A DNA stretch of 7,748 nucleotides from Prevotellaceae bacterium (GCA_021204885.1 JAJPYP010000261.1:1-7748); one strand, 5' to 3'; positions 1 through 7,266 are shown, counted from the first letter of the stretch. Program-made: numbers and translations. The notes: generated by a model from the letters alone, not told the origin.

Positions 1-9
1 TGATAATAT

Positions 10-31
10 AGAGCTTATCACGCTCTTTTTT
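10..31 (+). terminator. Weak terminator-like hairpin at the window edge
   Basis: AGAGC (10-14) can pair with GCTCT (22-26) around a 7-base loop, and a run of T follows to position 31. This fits a short rho-independent terminator on the plus strand for a gene lying left of the window. The stem is only 5 base pairs and the region is AT-rich, so chance is a real alternative. The rest of 1-119 is AT-rich, and I see no confident promoter in it. Confidence 0.35.
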
Positions 32-119
32 CGTTATTTAAAAAAGTTCCAAGCAACAAACGCCGCTTTTCAAATAATATGCCTACCTTTAGCCCATAAA
101 ACCCAACGACAGCTACTAT

Positions 120-1121
120 ATGATCAATCCCATTTACTCACCGGCACCCGACCGGTATGATAACCGCATGGACTACCGCCGCGTCGGTAAAAGCGGTGTG
201 TTGCTGCCCGCCATCTCTTTGGGCTTGTGGCATAACTTCGGCGATGTGAATACCTTCGCCGGTTCCCAGGCCATGCTGCACCACGCTTTCGACCGTGGCA
301 TTACCCACTTCGACTTGGCCAACAATTACGGGCCCTCCTACGGGTCGGCCGAGGAGACCTTCGGTCAAGTAATGAAGAAATCGTTCCTGCCTTACCGCGA
401 AGAGCTCTTCATATCCACCAAAGCGGGGCATGACATCTGGCCCGGTCCTTACGGCGAATGGGGCTCGCGCAAGCACTTGATGAGCAGTCTTGACCAGAGC
501 TTGCGGCGCATGAACTTGGAGTATGTGGACATCTTCTATAGTCATCGCTACGATCCTGTCACCCCGTTAGAAGAGACGCTGCAAGCACTCGTCGATATCG
601 TGCGTCAAGGCAAGGCGCTCTATGTGGGCATCTCCAAGTATCCCTTGGAAGCCGCCCGCTTCGCTTACCGTTACTTGGCAGAGAGAGACGTGCATTGCCT
701 GCTTTATCAAGGACGCTACAACTTGCTCGACCGCAAGCCCCGACAGGAGGGTATCTTCTCCTTGAACGAGGAGAACGGCACCGGTTTCATCGCCTTCTCG
801 CCTTTGGCGCAAGGACTGCTCACGGGTCGCTACCTGAACGGTATACCCGATGATTCCCGCATGGCCAAAGGCAAGTTCTTGAAGCGTGAAGTGCTGACGG
901 ATGCCCTGCTTGGGCAAATCTCCGCCTTGAACGAGGTGGCACGCAGGCGCGGACAGACCTTGGCCGAGATGGCGTTGGCTTGGTTGTTGAAGGACGGGCA
1001 AGTCACGTCCGTTATCATCGGCGCCAGTTCGACAGCACAGCTCGACGACAATCTGAAGGCCATAGAGAATACGACATTCACGGCCGAAGAGTTAGAAGAG
1101 ATAGAACGCATATTGCAATAA
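120..1121 (+). CDS. yghZ: Aldo/keto reductase, YghZ (L-glyceraldehyde 3-phosphate reductase) type
   Basis: A complete 333-residue cytoplasmic NAD(P)H-dependent aldo/keto reductase with no signal peptide. The AKR catalytic tetrad is readable: D65 (FDLANNYG), Y70, K101 (STKAG) and H142 (FYSHR). The cofactor-binding C-terminal part is also present: FSPLAQGLLTG near 226-236 and IGASSTAQLDDN near 300-311. From memory, long stretches match E. coli YghZ (SLGLWHNFG, THFDLANNYGP, WPGPYG, SLDQSLRRM, DSRM). That enzyme reduces L-glyceraldehyde 3-phosphate and detoxifies aldehydes. This protein is about a dozen residues shorter at the C-terminus. The first ATG was kept because the following residues (PDRYDNRMDYRRVGKSG) align with the start of YghZ; an ATG 16 codons later would lose this. 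No strong Shine-Dalgarno sequence precedes it, which is usual in Bacteroidetes. The GH2 gene follows after 14 bases, so the two are probably co-transcribed. The physiological substrate is not shown; an aldehyde from deoxysugar or pectin-sugar breakdown is only a guess. Confidence 0.93.
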   Translation: MINPIYSPAPDRYDNRMDYRRVGKSGVLLPAISLGLWHNFGDVNTFAGSQAMLHHAFDRGITHFDLANNYGPSYGSAEETFGQVMKKSFLPYREELFISTKAGHDIWPGPYGEWGSRKHLMSSLDQSLRRMNLEYVDIFYSHRYDPVTPLEETLQALVDIVRQGKALYVGISKYPLEAARFAYRYLAERDVHCLLYQGRYNLLDRKPRQEGIFSLNEENGTGFIAFSPLAQGLLTGRYLNGIPDDSRMAKGKFLKREVLTDALLGQISALNEVARRRGQTLAEMALAWLLKDGQVTSVIIGASSTAQLDDNLKAIENTTFTAEELEEIERILQ

Positions 1122-1135
1122 ATAGGGAAACAGTC

Positions 1136-4036
1136 ATGGCAACAGGCAAACGGATTGGAAGGGCAGTGGCTTGGGCCGCTCTCTTGTTGATGGGTACCGC
1201 ATCGGCAGCGGCGCAAGCCCCGCATCCCGAGCGCATCTACCTCTCGGGGACGGGTATTGACGACACGCGCACCTGGGATTTCTACTGCTCGGCAGGGCAA
1301 AACAGCGGCACGTGGAAGAAGATTGAAGTGCCTTGCAACTGGGAGTTGCAAGGTTTCGGCGAATATACTTACGGACGTTGGTACACCGTGGAAGGTGCCC
1401 AACCCAGCGACGAGACAGGCATCTACCGCTGCCGGTTCAACGACCCACGCAAGTCGGCTGATGAAAAGGTGAAGCTTTATTTCGACGGTGTGATGACCGA
1501 TACCGAAGTATCCGTAAACGGTAAAGCGGCGGGCGAGAAGCACCAAGGCGGGTTCTATCGTTTCAGCTACGACATTACCGCTTTGTTGAAAGCGGGAAAG
1601 AAGAACACAATAGAGGTAACGGTGGCCAAAGAGTCGGCCAACCCATCCATCAACGCCGCCGAGCGCAAAGCCGACTGGTGGTTGTATGGCGGCATCTATC
1701 GCCCTGTATGGCTCGAAGTGGTACCAAGCGTGAACATGCGTCACGTGGTGTTGGATGCCGATTGCGATGGTACACTCCGTGCATCGGTAGAAATGGAAGG
1801 CGATGCCGAAGGCTATGAATTGGCACTCTCCGTGCAATCGATGCAGGGAGAAACCGTTTTGACGGAAGAGAGCCAAACCATGGTAACGCATCGAATCGCC
1901 GCATCGGAAACGGAGCCATTGATGGAGAGCCGGTGGAGTGGCGTGCTGCCTTGGACAACCGAAGACCCCCATCTTTATGTGGCACGCTTGGAGTTGAAGA
2001 ACCCGCAAGGAACGGTGATACAGACCCGCGACACACGCATCGGTTTCCGTACCGTAGCGTTCTTCCCGCAAGACGGTATCTATTTGAATGGTGTCAAATT
2101 GGTGATGAAAGGCGTGAACCGCCACTCCTTCTCGGTGGACGGCGGGCGTGCCACCTCGGCGGCCATGAGCTTGCAAGATGCCTTGCTCGTCAAGGAGATG
2201 AACATGAACGCCGTGCGCTCGCACTATCCGCCCGACGAGCATTTTCTGGATATGTGCGACTCGCTGGGCATCGTCTACTTGGACGAGTTGGCAGGATGGC
2301 AGGACTGCTATGACACCCAGACGGGTGCCAAGTTGGTGAAGGAGATGATAGAACGCGACGTGAACCATCCTTGTATTGTATTATGGGACAACGGAAACGA
2401 AGGGGGATGGAACTATGACACCGACCCGCTGTTTGCCCGGTACGACAAGCTGCAGCAACGCCACCTGATACATCCATGGGCCGACTTCAATGACTTGGAC
2501 ACCCACCATTACCCTGCTTACCTGACGGGTGTGGCACGGTTTACCAACGGTTACAAGGTGTTCATGCCCACCGAGTTCATGCATGCCCTGTACGACCAAG
2601 GAGGTGGTGCCGGCTTGCGCGACTTCTGGGACCGTTGGCTTACCAACCCCATGTTTGCCGGCGGCTTCGTTTGGTGCTTCTGCGATGAAGCCGTGAAGCG
2701 CACCGATAAAGGCGGCATCCTCGATTCCGACCGTTCCAACGCGCCCGACGGCATCTTGGGCCCACGCCGCGAGAAGGAGGCCAGCTTCTATGCCATCCGT
2801 TCCCAGTGGTCGCCCATACAACTAAAGCCGTTGCTCATCACCGGTCACTTTGACGGCAGCTTCTTCGTGACCAACGAGTACACCTATACCAATTTGGACA
2901 AGTGCCGCATGACGTATAAAGTGCGCACTTGCGAAATTCCCATGGCGAATGCGTCGGAAACGGGCAGGGTAGTGGCTGAAGGCGACGTGCGGCTACCCGC
3001 CATTATGCCCGGCGAGACGGGGAAAGCCCGCTTCGACTTGCCCGACAACTTCCTTGAAGGCGATGTGTTGGAATTGGAAGCCTTTGACAAGACGGGCAAC
3101 AGCATTTGCACGTGGACCTATCCTATCCGCTTGGTGGAGCCCTACTTGGAACGGAAGATGGCCGGTGTGCCCATGACCTTGCAAGCCTTGCCGCCCGCCA
3201 CGGCTACCCAAACGGACACGGCCATCGTGCTGCAAAGCCAGCACATCACCGTTACTTTTGATACCGCTACCGGCATGCTCATCTCCGTAAAGGCAGGCGA
3301 GAATGAGATTCCTTTCCATAACGGGCCCGTGGCCGTGGGCATGAAGATGCGCTACAATCAGGCACAGAGCTACGTGCGCCAAACGTACAGTGAAGCCATC
3401 TATTGCGCCAAGTACCAAGGCGGTGCCGATTCCATCGTATGGCGGCTTACCGACCGTGGCTTGCTCTACATGGATGCCCTTTTGCTGAACCGTGCCGAGG
3501 GTGGCGGCGGATTTGACGACGCTTTCATGGATACCGAAGTCTACAATTTAGGACTCACCTTCTCCTATCCCGAAGAGAACTGCACGGGCATGACGTGGAT
3601 GGGACGCGGCCCCTACCGCGTGTGGAAGAACCGCTTGGCAGGCACGCAGTATGGCGTATGGTACAAGGATTACAACAACACCATTACGGGCGAGAGCTTC
3701 GAGAACTTGGTCTATCCGGAGTTCAAGGGCTACCATGCGGGTATGTATTGGGCGACTTTGGAGAGCGATGTCACGCCCTTTACGGTCTACTCGCGCAACG
3801 ACGGTATCTTCTACCGCATCTTCACGCCCGAAGAGCCGGCAGGACGCGCCAAAAGGAGCATGCCCGCATTCCCCGAAGGCGACTTGTCGTTCTTGCTCGA
3901 CATTCCCGCCATCGACTCCTATAAGCCCATCAAGCAACAGGGACCCGGTAGCCAGCCGGGCAACATCCGCATCAAGGAGGGCGATGAAGGGTTGCACATC
4001 AATTTGCTGTTCGATTTCAGGCAAAGTATCAAGTAA
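1136..4036 (+). CDS. Secreted glycoside hydrolase family 2, LacZ-like (probable beta-galactosidase)
   Basis: A 966-residue exported GH2 enzyme, probably an exo-acting beta-glycosidase of the periplasm. The start at 1136 is chosen because it opens with a signal peptide (basic MATGKR, hydrophobic AVAWAALLLMG, cleavage after an Ala-rich stretch near 24-28, no lipobox Cys). The reading frame stays open upstream to 980, but that part overlaps the reductase gene and encodes a basic, non-signal sequence. Domains in order: sugar-binding jelly roll (about 34-195, VPCNWELQGFG), Ig-like (about 197-308), TIM barrel (about 310-565), second Ig-like (about 565-670), and a C-terminal beta-galactosidase small-chain-like domain (about 690-960, MGRGPYRVWKNR). 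The likely acid/base is E422 (DNGNEGG) and the likely nucleophile E480 (PTEFMHA). H330 and H363 match conserved LacZ histidines by position. The LacZ magnesium-site Glu and His appear as W388 and D390, so galactosidase specificity is not secure. It forms a tight pair with the reductase and lies upstream of a GH28 gene, which points to pectic side chains as substrate. Confidence 0.93.
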   Translation: MATGKRIGRAVAWAALLLMGTASAAAQAPHPERIYLSGTGIDDTRTWDFYCSAGQNSGTWKKIEVPCNWELQGFGEYTYGRWYTVEGAQPSDETGIYRCRFNDPRKSADEKVKLYFDGVMTDTEVSVNGKAAGEKHQGGFYRFSYDITALLKAGKKNTIEVTVAKESANPSINAAERKADWWLYGGIYRPVWLEVVPSVNMRHVVLDADCDGTLRASVEMEGDAEGYELALSVQSMQGETVLTEESQTMVTHRIAASETEPLMESRWSGVLPWTTEDPHLYVARLELKNPQGTVIQTRDTRIGFRTVAFFPQDGIYLNGVKLVMKGVNRHSFSVDGGRATSAAMSLQDALLVKEMNMNAVRSHYPPDEHFLDMCDSLGIVYLDELAGWQDCYDTQTGAKLVKEMIERDVNHPCIVLWDNGNEGGWNYDTDPLFARYDKLQQRHLIHPWADFNDLDTHHYPAYLTGVARFTNGYKVFMPTEFMHALYDQGGGAGLRDFWDRWLTNPMFAGGFVWCFCDEAVKRTDKGGILDSDRSNAPDGILGPRREKEASFYAIRSQWSPIQLKPLLITGHFDGSFFVTNEYTYTNLDKCRMTYKVRTCEIPMANASETGRVVAEGDVRLPAIMPGETGKARFDLPDNFLEGDVLELEAFDKTGNSICTWTYPIRLVEPYLERKMAGVPMTLQALPPATATQTDTAIVLQSQHITVTFDTATGMLISVKAGENEIPFHNGPVAVGMKMRYNQAQSYVRQTYSEAIYCAKYQGGADSIVWRLTDRGLLYMDALLLNRAEGGGGFDDAFMDTEVYNLGLTFSYPEENCTGMTWMGRGPYRVWKNRLAGTQYGVWYKDYNNTITGESFENLVYPEFKGYHAGMYWATLESDVTPFTVYSRNDGIFYRIFTPEEPAGRAKRSMPAFPEGDLSFLLDIPAIDSYKPIKQQGPGSQPGNIRIKEGDEGLHINLLFDFRQSIK

Positions 4037-4238
4037 ATGATCGACGGAATAGGAGGTAAAGGATTGATGGAGACGAGTACCCGTCGATGAATCGTGAAGA
4101 ACACATTGCTTATAGTCTGAAAAACCGATTCTTCAGGAACAATGAAAACAGTTCTTTAAAACTACGGAAACCGTCGGTTTGACATCACATAACCGTTCGG
4201 CAAACATACGGAAACCCATTATTATCAAAGCATAAACC
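4037..4238 (+). other. Structured 202-base spacer between the GH2 and GH28 genes
   Basis: No sizeable gene lies here. Right after the GH2 stop, ATCGACGG (4040-4047) is exactly complementary to CCGTCGAT (4081-4088), with a 33-base gap. Inside the gap is an unusually good Shine-Dalgarno sequence, AGGAGGT (4051-4057). Nine bases later an ATG opens a 7-codon frame (4067-4090, METSTRR, TGA stop). A second small stem is CTGAA/TTCAG (4117-4121 with 4132-4136). The right half carries the short repeats listed separately. No T-run typical of a terminator follows any stem, and I could not place a convincing Bacteroidetes promoter before the GH28 gene. The spacer may therefore be a leader or processing region within one transcript, or it may hold a promoter I cannot recognise. 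Confidence 0.4.
4163..4216 (+). repeat. Short direct and inverted repeats upstream of the GH28 gene
   Basis: TACGGAAACC occurs twice, at 4163-4172 and 4207-4216, a 44-base period. Between them, AACCGTCGG (4169-4177) and AACCGTTCGG (4191-4200) start 22 bases apart. The first lies in a perfect dyad, AAACCG-T-CGGTTT (4168-4180). GTTTG (4177-4181) is also inverted as CAAAC (4201-4205). Such clustering 20-75 bases before a start codon resembles a regulator-binding region, but no regulator is encoded in the window. The pattern is real; the function is inference. Confidence 0.4.
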
Positions 4239-5552
4239 ATGAAATCGAAGAGATTGATAACCTGTATTTGCGGCGCCTTGCTCGCTGTTCCTTCCCTTGC
4301 GCAAGACCTTTTTCCCGACGGAACGCCCGTGTCCGATTGGTTTCATGACTACACCGTCACCGATTTAACTACCCTTGGCAAGCGATATGACATCACCGCT
4401 TTCGGGGCGGTAAGCGACAGTACCGTGTTGCAAACCGCGGTTATCCAGTCGGCCATCGATGCGGCGGCAGGCGAGGGTGGAGGAGTGGTCGTTATTTCCC
4501 AAGGTACCTACCTGAGCGGTGCGTTGTTCTTCAAGCCTGGCACCCATCTCTACCTTGCCGAAGGAGCGGTATTGAAAGGAAGCGACGACATCGGCGACTT
4601 TCCTATTGTCGACACCCGCATCGAAGGACAAAGCTTGAAATACTTCGCCGCTTTGGTCAACGCCGACCATGTGGACGGCTTCACGCTTTCGGGCAAAGGC
4701 ACGATAAACGGCAACGGCGTGCGCTACTGGAAGTCGTTCTGGTTGCGGCGCGAAGTCAATCCCGAATGCACCAACATGGACGAGTTGCGTCCCCGGTTAG
4801 TCTACATCTCCCACAGCAACGACGTGCAAGTGTCGGGCGTGCGCCTTATCAACTCCCCATTCTGGACCACCCATCTCTATAAATGCAGCCGCGTGAAGCT
4901 GCTTGGTTTGCATATCTCTTCGCCCGCCGCGCCCGTACCGGCTCCCAGTACCGATGCCATCGACATCGACGCTTGCAGTGACATCTTGGTGAAGGATTGC
5001 TACATGTCGGTCAATGACGACGCCATTGCCTTGAAAGGCGGCAAAGGCCCGTGGGCCGATGAAGACGGGAAGAACGGTGCCAACGAGCGCATCATTATCG
5101 AAGACTGCACTTACGGCTTCTGCCACAGCGCCCTGACTTGCGGCAGCGAGTCCATACACGACCGCAACATCGTCCTGCGCCGCATCGGCATGCACCGCGC
5201 CTCCAATTTGTTGTGGTTGAAAATGCGTCCCGACACCCCGCAACTATACGAATACATCTTGGTGGAGGACATCCAAGGCGATGCCGATAATTTCCTCCTT
5301 ATCAAGCCATGGACCCAGTTCTTCGACTTGAAAGGGCGCACGGACATTCCCTTGTCTTACGCAAGCCACATCACCATGCGGAACATCAGCTTCCAATGCC
5401 GCGACTTCTTCAATGTGGAGCCCTCCGACCAATACGTCCTCAGTGATTTCACCTTCCAAAACCTCTCCATTCAAGCCGCCGACGCCACTTGCGACCGCCA
5501 AGCCATCGACAGGTTCACTTGGGAGAATGTGGAGGTCGTGCAAGCGGAATGA
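4239..5552 (+). CDS. Secreted glycoside hydrolase family 28 (polygalacturonase-like)
   Basis: A complete 437-residue GH28 protein that should fold as a right-handed parallel beta-helix and hydrolyse a pectic backbone or oligosaccharide in the periplasm or at the cell surface. A signal peptide spans about 1-21 (MKSKR, hydrophobic stretch, PSLA then Q); C9 and C11 are too near the N-terminus for a lipobox. The N-terminal GH28 pattern is present: YDITAFGAVSD (50-60), AIDAAAGEGGGVVVISQGTY (72-91) and LSGKGTINGNG (150-160). Catalytic aspartates are D239 (STDAIDI), D260 and D261 (NDDAIALKGG). H296 fills the usual His place, but as CHS rather than GHG. K328 keeps the Lys of the RxK motif, while the Arg place is W326. 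These changes suggest a substrate other than plain polygalacturonate. The length is normal for the family. The start is the ATG at 4239, in an A-rich context without a clear Shine-Dalgarno sequence. The gene follows the GH2 gene on the same strand after 202 bases. It converges on the kinase-like gene with 43 bases between, in which I see no GC-rich terminator. Confidence 0.93.
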   Translation: MKSKRLITCICGALLAVPSLAQDLFPDGTPVSDWFHDYTVTDLTTLGKRYDITAFGAVSDSTVLQTAVIQSAIDAAAGEGGGVVVISQGTYLSGALFFKPGTHLYLAEGAVLKGSDDIGDFPIVDTRIEGQSLKYFAALVNADHVDGFTLSGKGTINGNGVRYWKSFWLRREVNPECTNMDELRPRLVYISHSNDVQVSGVRLINSPFWTTHLYKCSRVKLLGLHISSPAAPVPAPSTDAIDIDACSDILVKDCYMSVNDDAIALKGGKGPWADEDGKNGANERIIIEDCTYGFCHSALTCGSESIHDRNIVLRRIGMHRASNLLWLKMRPDTPQLYEYILVEDIQGDADNFLLIKPWTQFFDLKGRTDIPLSYASHITMRNISFQCRDFFNVEPSDQYVLSDFTFQNLSIQAADATCDRQAIDRFTWENVEVVQAE

Positions 5553-5595
5553 CGGCGTATATATATAATAAGGTAGGGACGGCTTGTGGCAACCA

Positions 5596-7101
5596 TTATA
5601 CGTGCAGCTCTAATACGAACCTCGTGCCTTTTGTGTAACCCTCATCTAATGTAAGCGAGCCGTTCATCTTGATGGCTATCAAGGAGCAGATGGGCAGGCC
5701 GAGCTTGTCGCCTTGGGTCAAGTCGTTGATGCCGGTAAAGGGTTTGAAGAGGTTCTCACGCTCTTCTTCGGGAATGCCGCAACCGGTATCGCTCACGATG
5801 AACTGCTGGGTATGGGCGCCGCGCTTCTTGAAGTCGAGCCATATCTTGCCCTCCTCGGGCGTGTATTCGGCGGCGTTCTGCAGCAGGTGCAACAGCACAC
5901 GCTCCAACTGTTCGGGGTTGATCTTGGCTTCCAACTTGGGCGCGTTGACGGTAAGGCCGACACCCTCTTTCACCTTGCCTCGTATCTGGTCCATCACTTG
6001 GTTGCAGAAGTTGAAGATGTTCTTCTCTTCTAATTCGTAAGGCTCGGTGAGGCTGCTCTCCAATTCAGAGAGTTCCTGTATATGGGTGGAGAAGTTTCGT
6101 AATGCCTGTACGCCGGGATGGGTGGGATCGAGCGTGTCGAGCGTGGGCCCCATTTGGATGGAGATGTTCCGGATGAACTGTGTCTTGAGCTCATTGTGCT
6201 CGTTGGCGATGTGGATGGCCTTCTTCTGCTTGCGCGTGAGCAGAATGAAACGCAGCAACACGATGGCACCCAAGACAAGAGCCGCGGCAAGAATGACGGC
6301 CAATACGCACAAGCCGATGATGATGTATTGTTTGGTGGAGAGCTTGCCGTCGCGTTCTTGGATGGCGGCCTGACTCTGGTCATACTTCTGCTTGAGCGCA
6401 TTCAACTCGGCTTGCGAGGTAAGCGCCTTTACCGAGTCGTTCCAAAGAATGTAACTGTCATACGTGCGCTTCACCAACCGCGCGTTGCCCGCCTTACTGG
6501 CTATCTGGATGAGTTGCTGATAGCATTCGTCCACTTTGTCGTAGGCCTCTATGGCTTTGTACTGCTTGATGAGCTTGCCGATGGCGGCATCCCCTTGCGC
6601 GTTCATGCCGAAGGTGTAATAGAAGTTGGCTTGCGTGTAGAGCAGGTCGTTGTCGATGGAGTCGTTGTGGGCAGCCTTGGCGGTCTCATCCAGCTTGGCC
6701 AACTGCTCCTTGGCACGGGCAGTGTTCTTCAAGTTGATGTACATCTGCAACCGTTCTTTGGTGATGCGGTAATGCAGGTCGGGCATCGCCTTGCCCGTTT
6801 CCTTCTCGCCCGCGTAGACAAGTAAATCGGCATTGTGCAGCAGCTCGAAGGCCTCTTTATAATAGTTTTCGCGGTAATAGAGGATAGCGGCTCCCACACT
6901 GCACTCCACGGTGTTCGCGTAGTCCTCACCCGTGGAGTAGGCGTTGTAAGCCTGAACGAAAAGGTATCGGGCCTTGGTATACTCTTTCTTGGCCAACTGT
7001 TCTTGCGCCTGCTTCTTCAACTCGTCGGCGCGGTTCTGCGAGTAAACTCCTTGACACAGGCACAAAGCCATGAAAAGGAGCGCTACAACCATCTTTTTCA
7101 T
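5596..7101 (-). CDS. TPR-sensor, membrane-anchored histidine-kinase-like protein lacking the phospho-accepting His
   Basis: A 501-residue sensor-like membrane protein. Order: signal peptide (about 1-21, MKKMVVALLFMALCLC then VYS-Q); alpha-helical TPR-like periplasmic region (about 24-225) with repeated Ala/Tyr-rich helix pairs; a charged, probably coiled-coil stretch (about 226-252); one membrane span (about 259-288); and a cytoplasmic kinase core. In the core the ATPase boxes are good: N box N409 (LLQNAAEYT), G1 D438-TGCGI, F box LFKPF (451-455), and G2 as GDKLGLPI (464-471). The dimerisation helix is recognisable (LKTQFIRNIS), but the usual HEIRTPL reads IQMGPTL, so I315 replaces His. It may bind ATP and signal without self-phosphorylation, phosphorylate through another partner, or act as a pseudokinase. 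No response regulator is adjacent, so it is an orphan here. It is transcribed away from yebC, probably from its own promoter at 7124-7155. The first ATG is kept because it supplies the basic start of the signal peptide. Confidence 0.88.
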   Translation of the reverse strand: MKKMVVALLFMALCLCQGVYSQNRADELKKQAQEQLAKKEYTKARYLFVQAYNAYSTGEDYANTVECSVGAAILYYRENYYKEAFELLHNADLLVYAGEKETGKAMPDLHYRITKERLQMYINLKNTARAKEQLAKLDETAKAAHNDSIDNDLLYTQANFYYTFGMNAQGDAAIGKLIKQYKAIEAYDKVDECYQQLIQIASKAGNARLVKRTYDSYILWNDSVKALTSQAELNALKQKYDQSQAAIQERDGKLSTKQYIIIGLCVLAVILAAALVLGAIVLLRFILLTRKQKKAIHIANEHNELKTQFIRNISIQMGPTLDTLDPTHPGVQALRNFSTHIQELSELESSLTEPYELEEKNIFNFCNQVMDQIRGKVKEGVGLTVNAPKLEAKINPEQLERVLLHLLQNAAEYTPEEGKIWLDFKKRGAHTQQFIVSDTGCGIPEEERENLFKPFTGINDLTQGDKLGLPICSLIAIKMNGSLTLDEGYTKGTRFVLELHV

Positions 7102-7123
7102 ATTAATTCCCTGTTTTAGGCAT

Positions 7124-7155
7124 CAAAATTAGGGCGTTTTTTTCAAGACTGCAAC
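7124..7155 (-). promoter_or_regulatory. Bacteroidetes-type promoter for the kinase-like gene
   Basis: Read on the minus strand, TAATTTTG (7131 down to 7124) matches the Bacteroides -7 consensus TAnnTTTG exactly. GTTG (7155 down to 7152) matches three of four bases of the -33 TTTG box, and the spacer is 20 bases, within the expected range. The start codon of the kinase-like gene lies 22 bases beyond the -7 box, leaving a short leader with a weak AGGGAA element. The spacer contains seven A in a row. This was found by eye and has not been tested against background frequency. Confidence 0.6.
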
Positions 7156-7212
7156 CCTTTCTTTATAAAAATCAGTAATGACGGGAAACAGTCGCGGTTC
7201 ATGTTTAGGTGG

Positions 7213-7256
7213 CATGACGGTATCATGTCAAGGAGATGTGTCAAAAGAAACATCTC
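7213..7256 (-). terminator. Two small hairpins downstream of yebC
   Basis: Beyond the yebC stop, on its strand, GAGATGT (7256-7250) pairs with ACATCTC (7239-7233) across a 10-base loop, a perfect 7-base-pair stem. A second stem, CATGA/TCATG (7227-7223 with 7217-7213), follows with a 5-base loop. Neither is followed by a T-run, so a classical rho-independent terminator is not shown. They could mark the yebC 3' end or stabilise it. The remaining spacer (7156-7212) is unremarkable apart from a second copy of ATGACGG (7178-7184 and 7214-7220). Confidence 0.35.
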
Positions 7257-7266
7257 AGGAATGCTT

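Noticed and set aside
84..91. TACCTTTA as a possible -7 box for the reductase gene.
   Set aside because: It differs from TAnnTTTG in the last base and no TTTG-like box lies 19-21 bases upstream.
980..1135. An upstream start extending the GH2 protein by 52 residues.
   Set aside because: It would overlap the reductase gene by 142 bases, encodes an Arg/His-rich stretch, and would bury the signal peptide that begins at 1136.
830..2368. A 512-codon open frame on the minus strand across the reductase and GH2 genes.
   Set aside because: It is wholly antisense to two clear enzyme genes, crosses their junction, and encodes a His/Cys-rich sequence with no family motif. Long antisense frames like this arise from biased codon use.
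4178..4181. TTTG as a possible -33 box for the GH28 gene.
   Set aside because: No TAnnTTTG-like sequence lies 19-21 bases downstream; the nearest candidate has the wrong sequence and spacing.
5553..5602. CGTATA/TATACG inverted repeat and TA run between the converging GH28 and kinase-like genes as a shared terminator.
   Set aside because: The arms are 6 AT-rich bases separated by 35 bases, and one arm lies in the kinase-like gene's last codons. It is too weak to call.
6118..6825. A 235-codon open frame on the plus strand inside the kinase-like gene.
   Set aside because: It lies antisense within a gene with clear TPR, membrane and ATPase features, and its translation (repeated VVVDGVV-type runs) looks like a codon-bias shadow.
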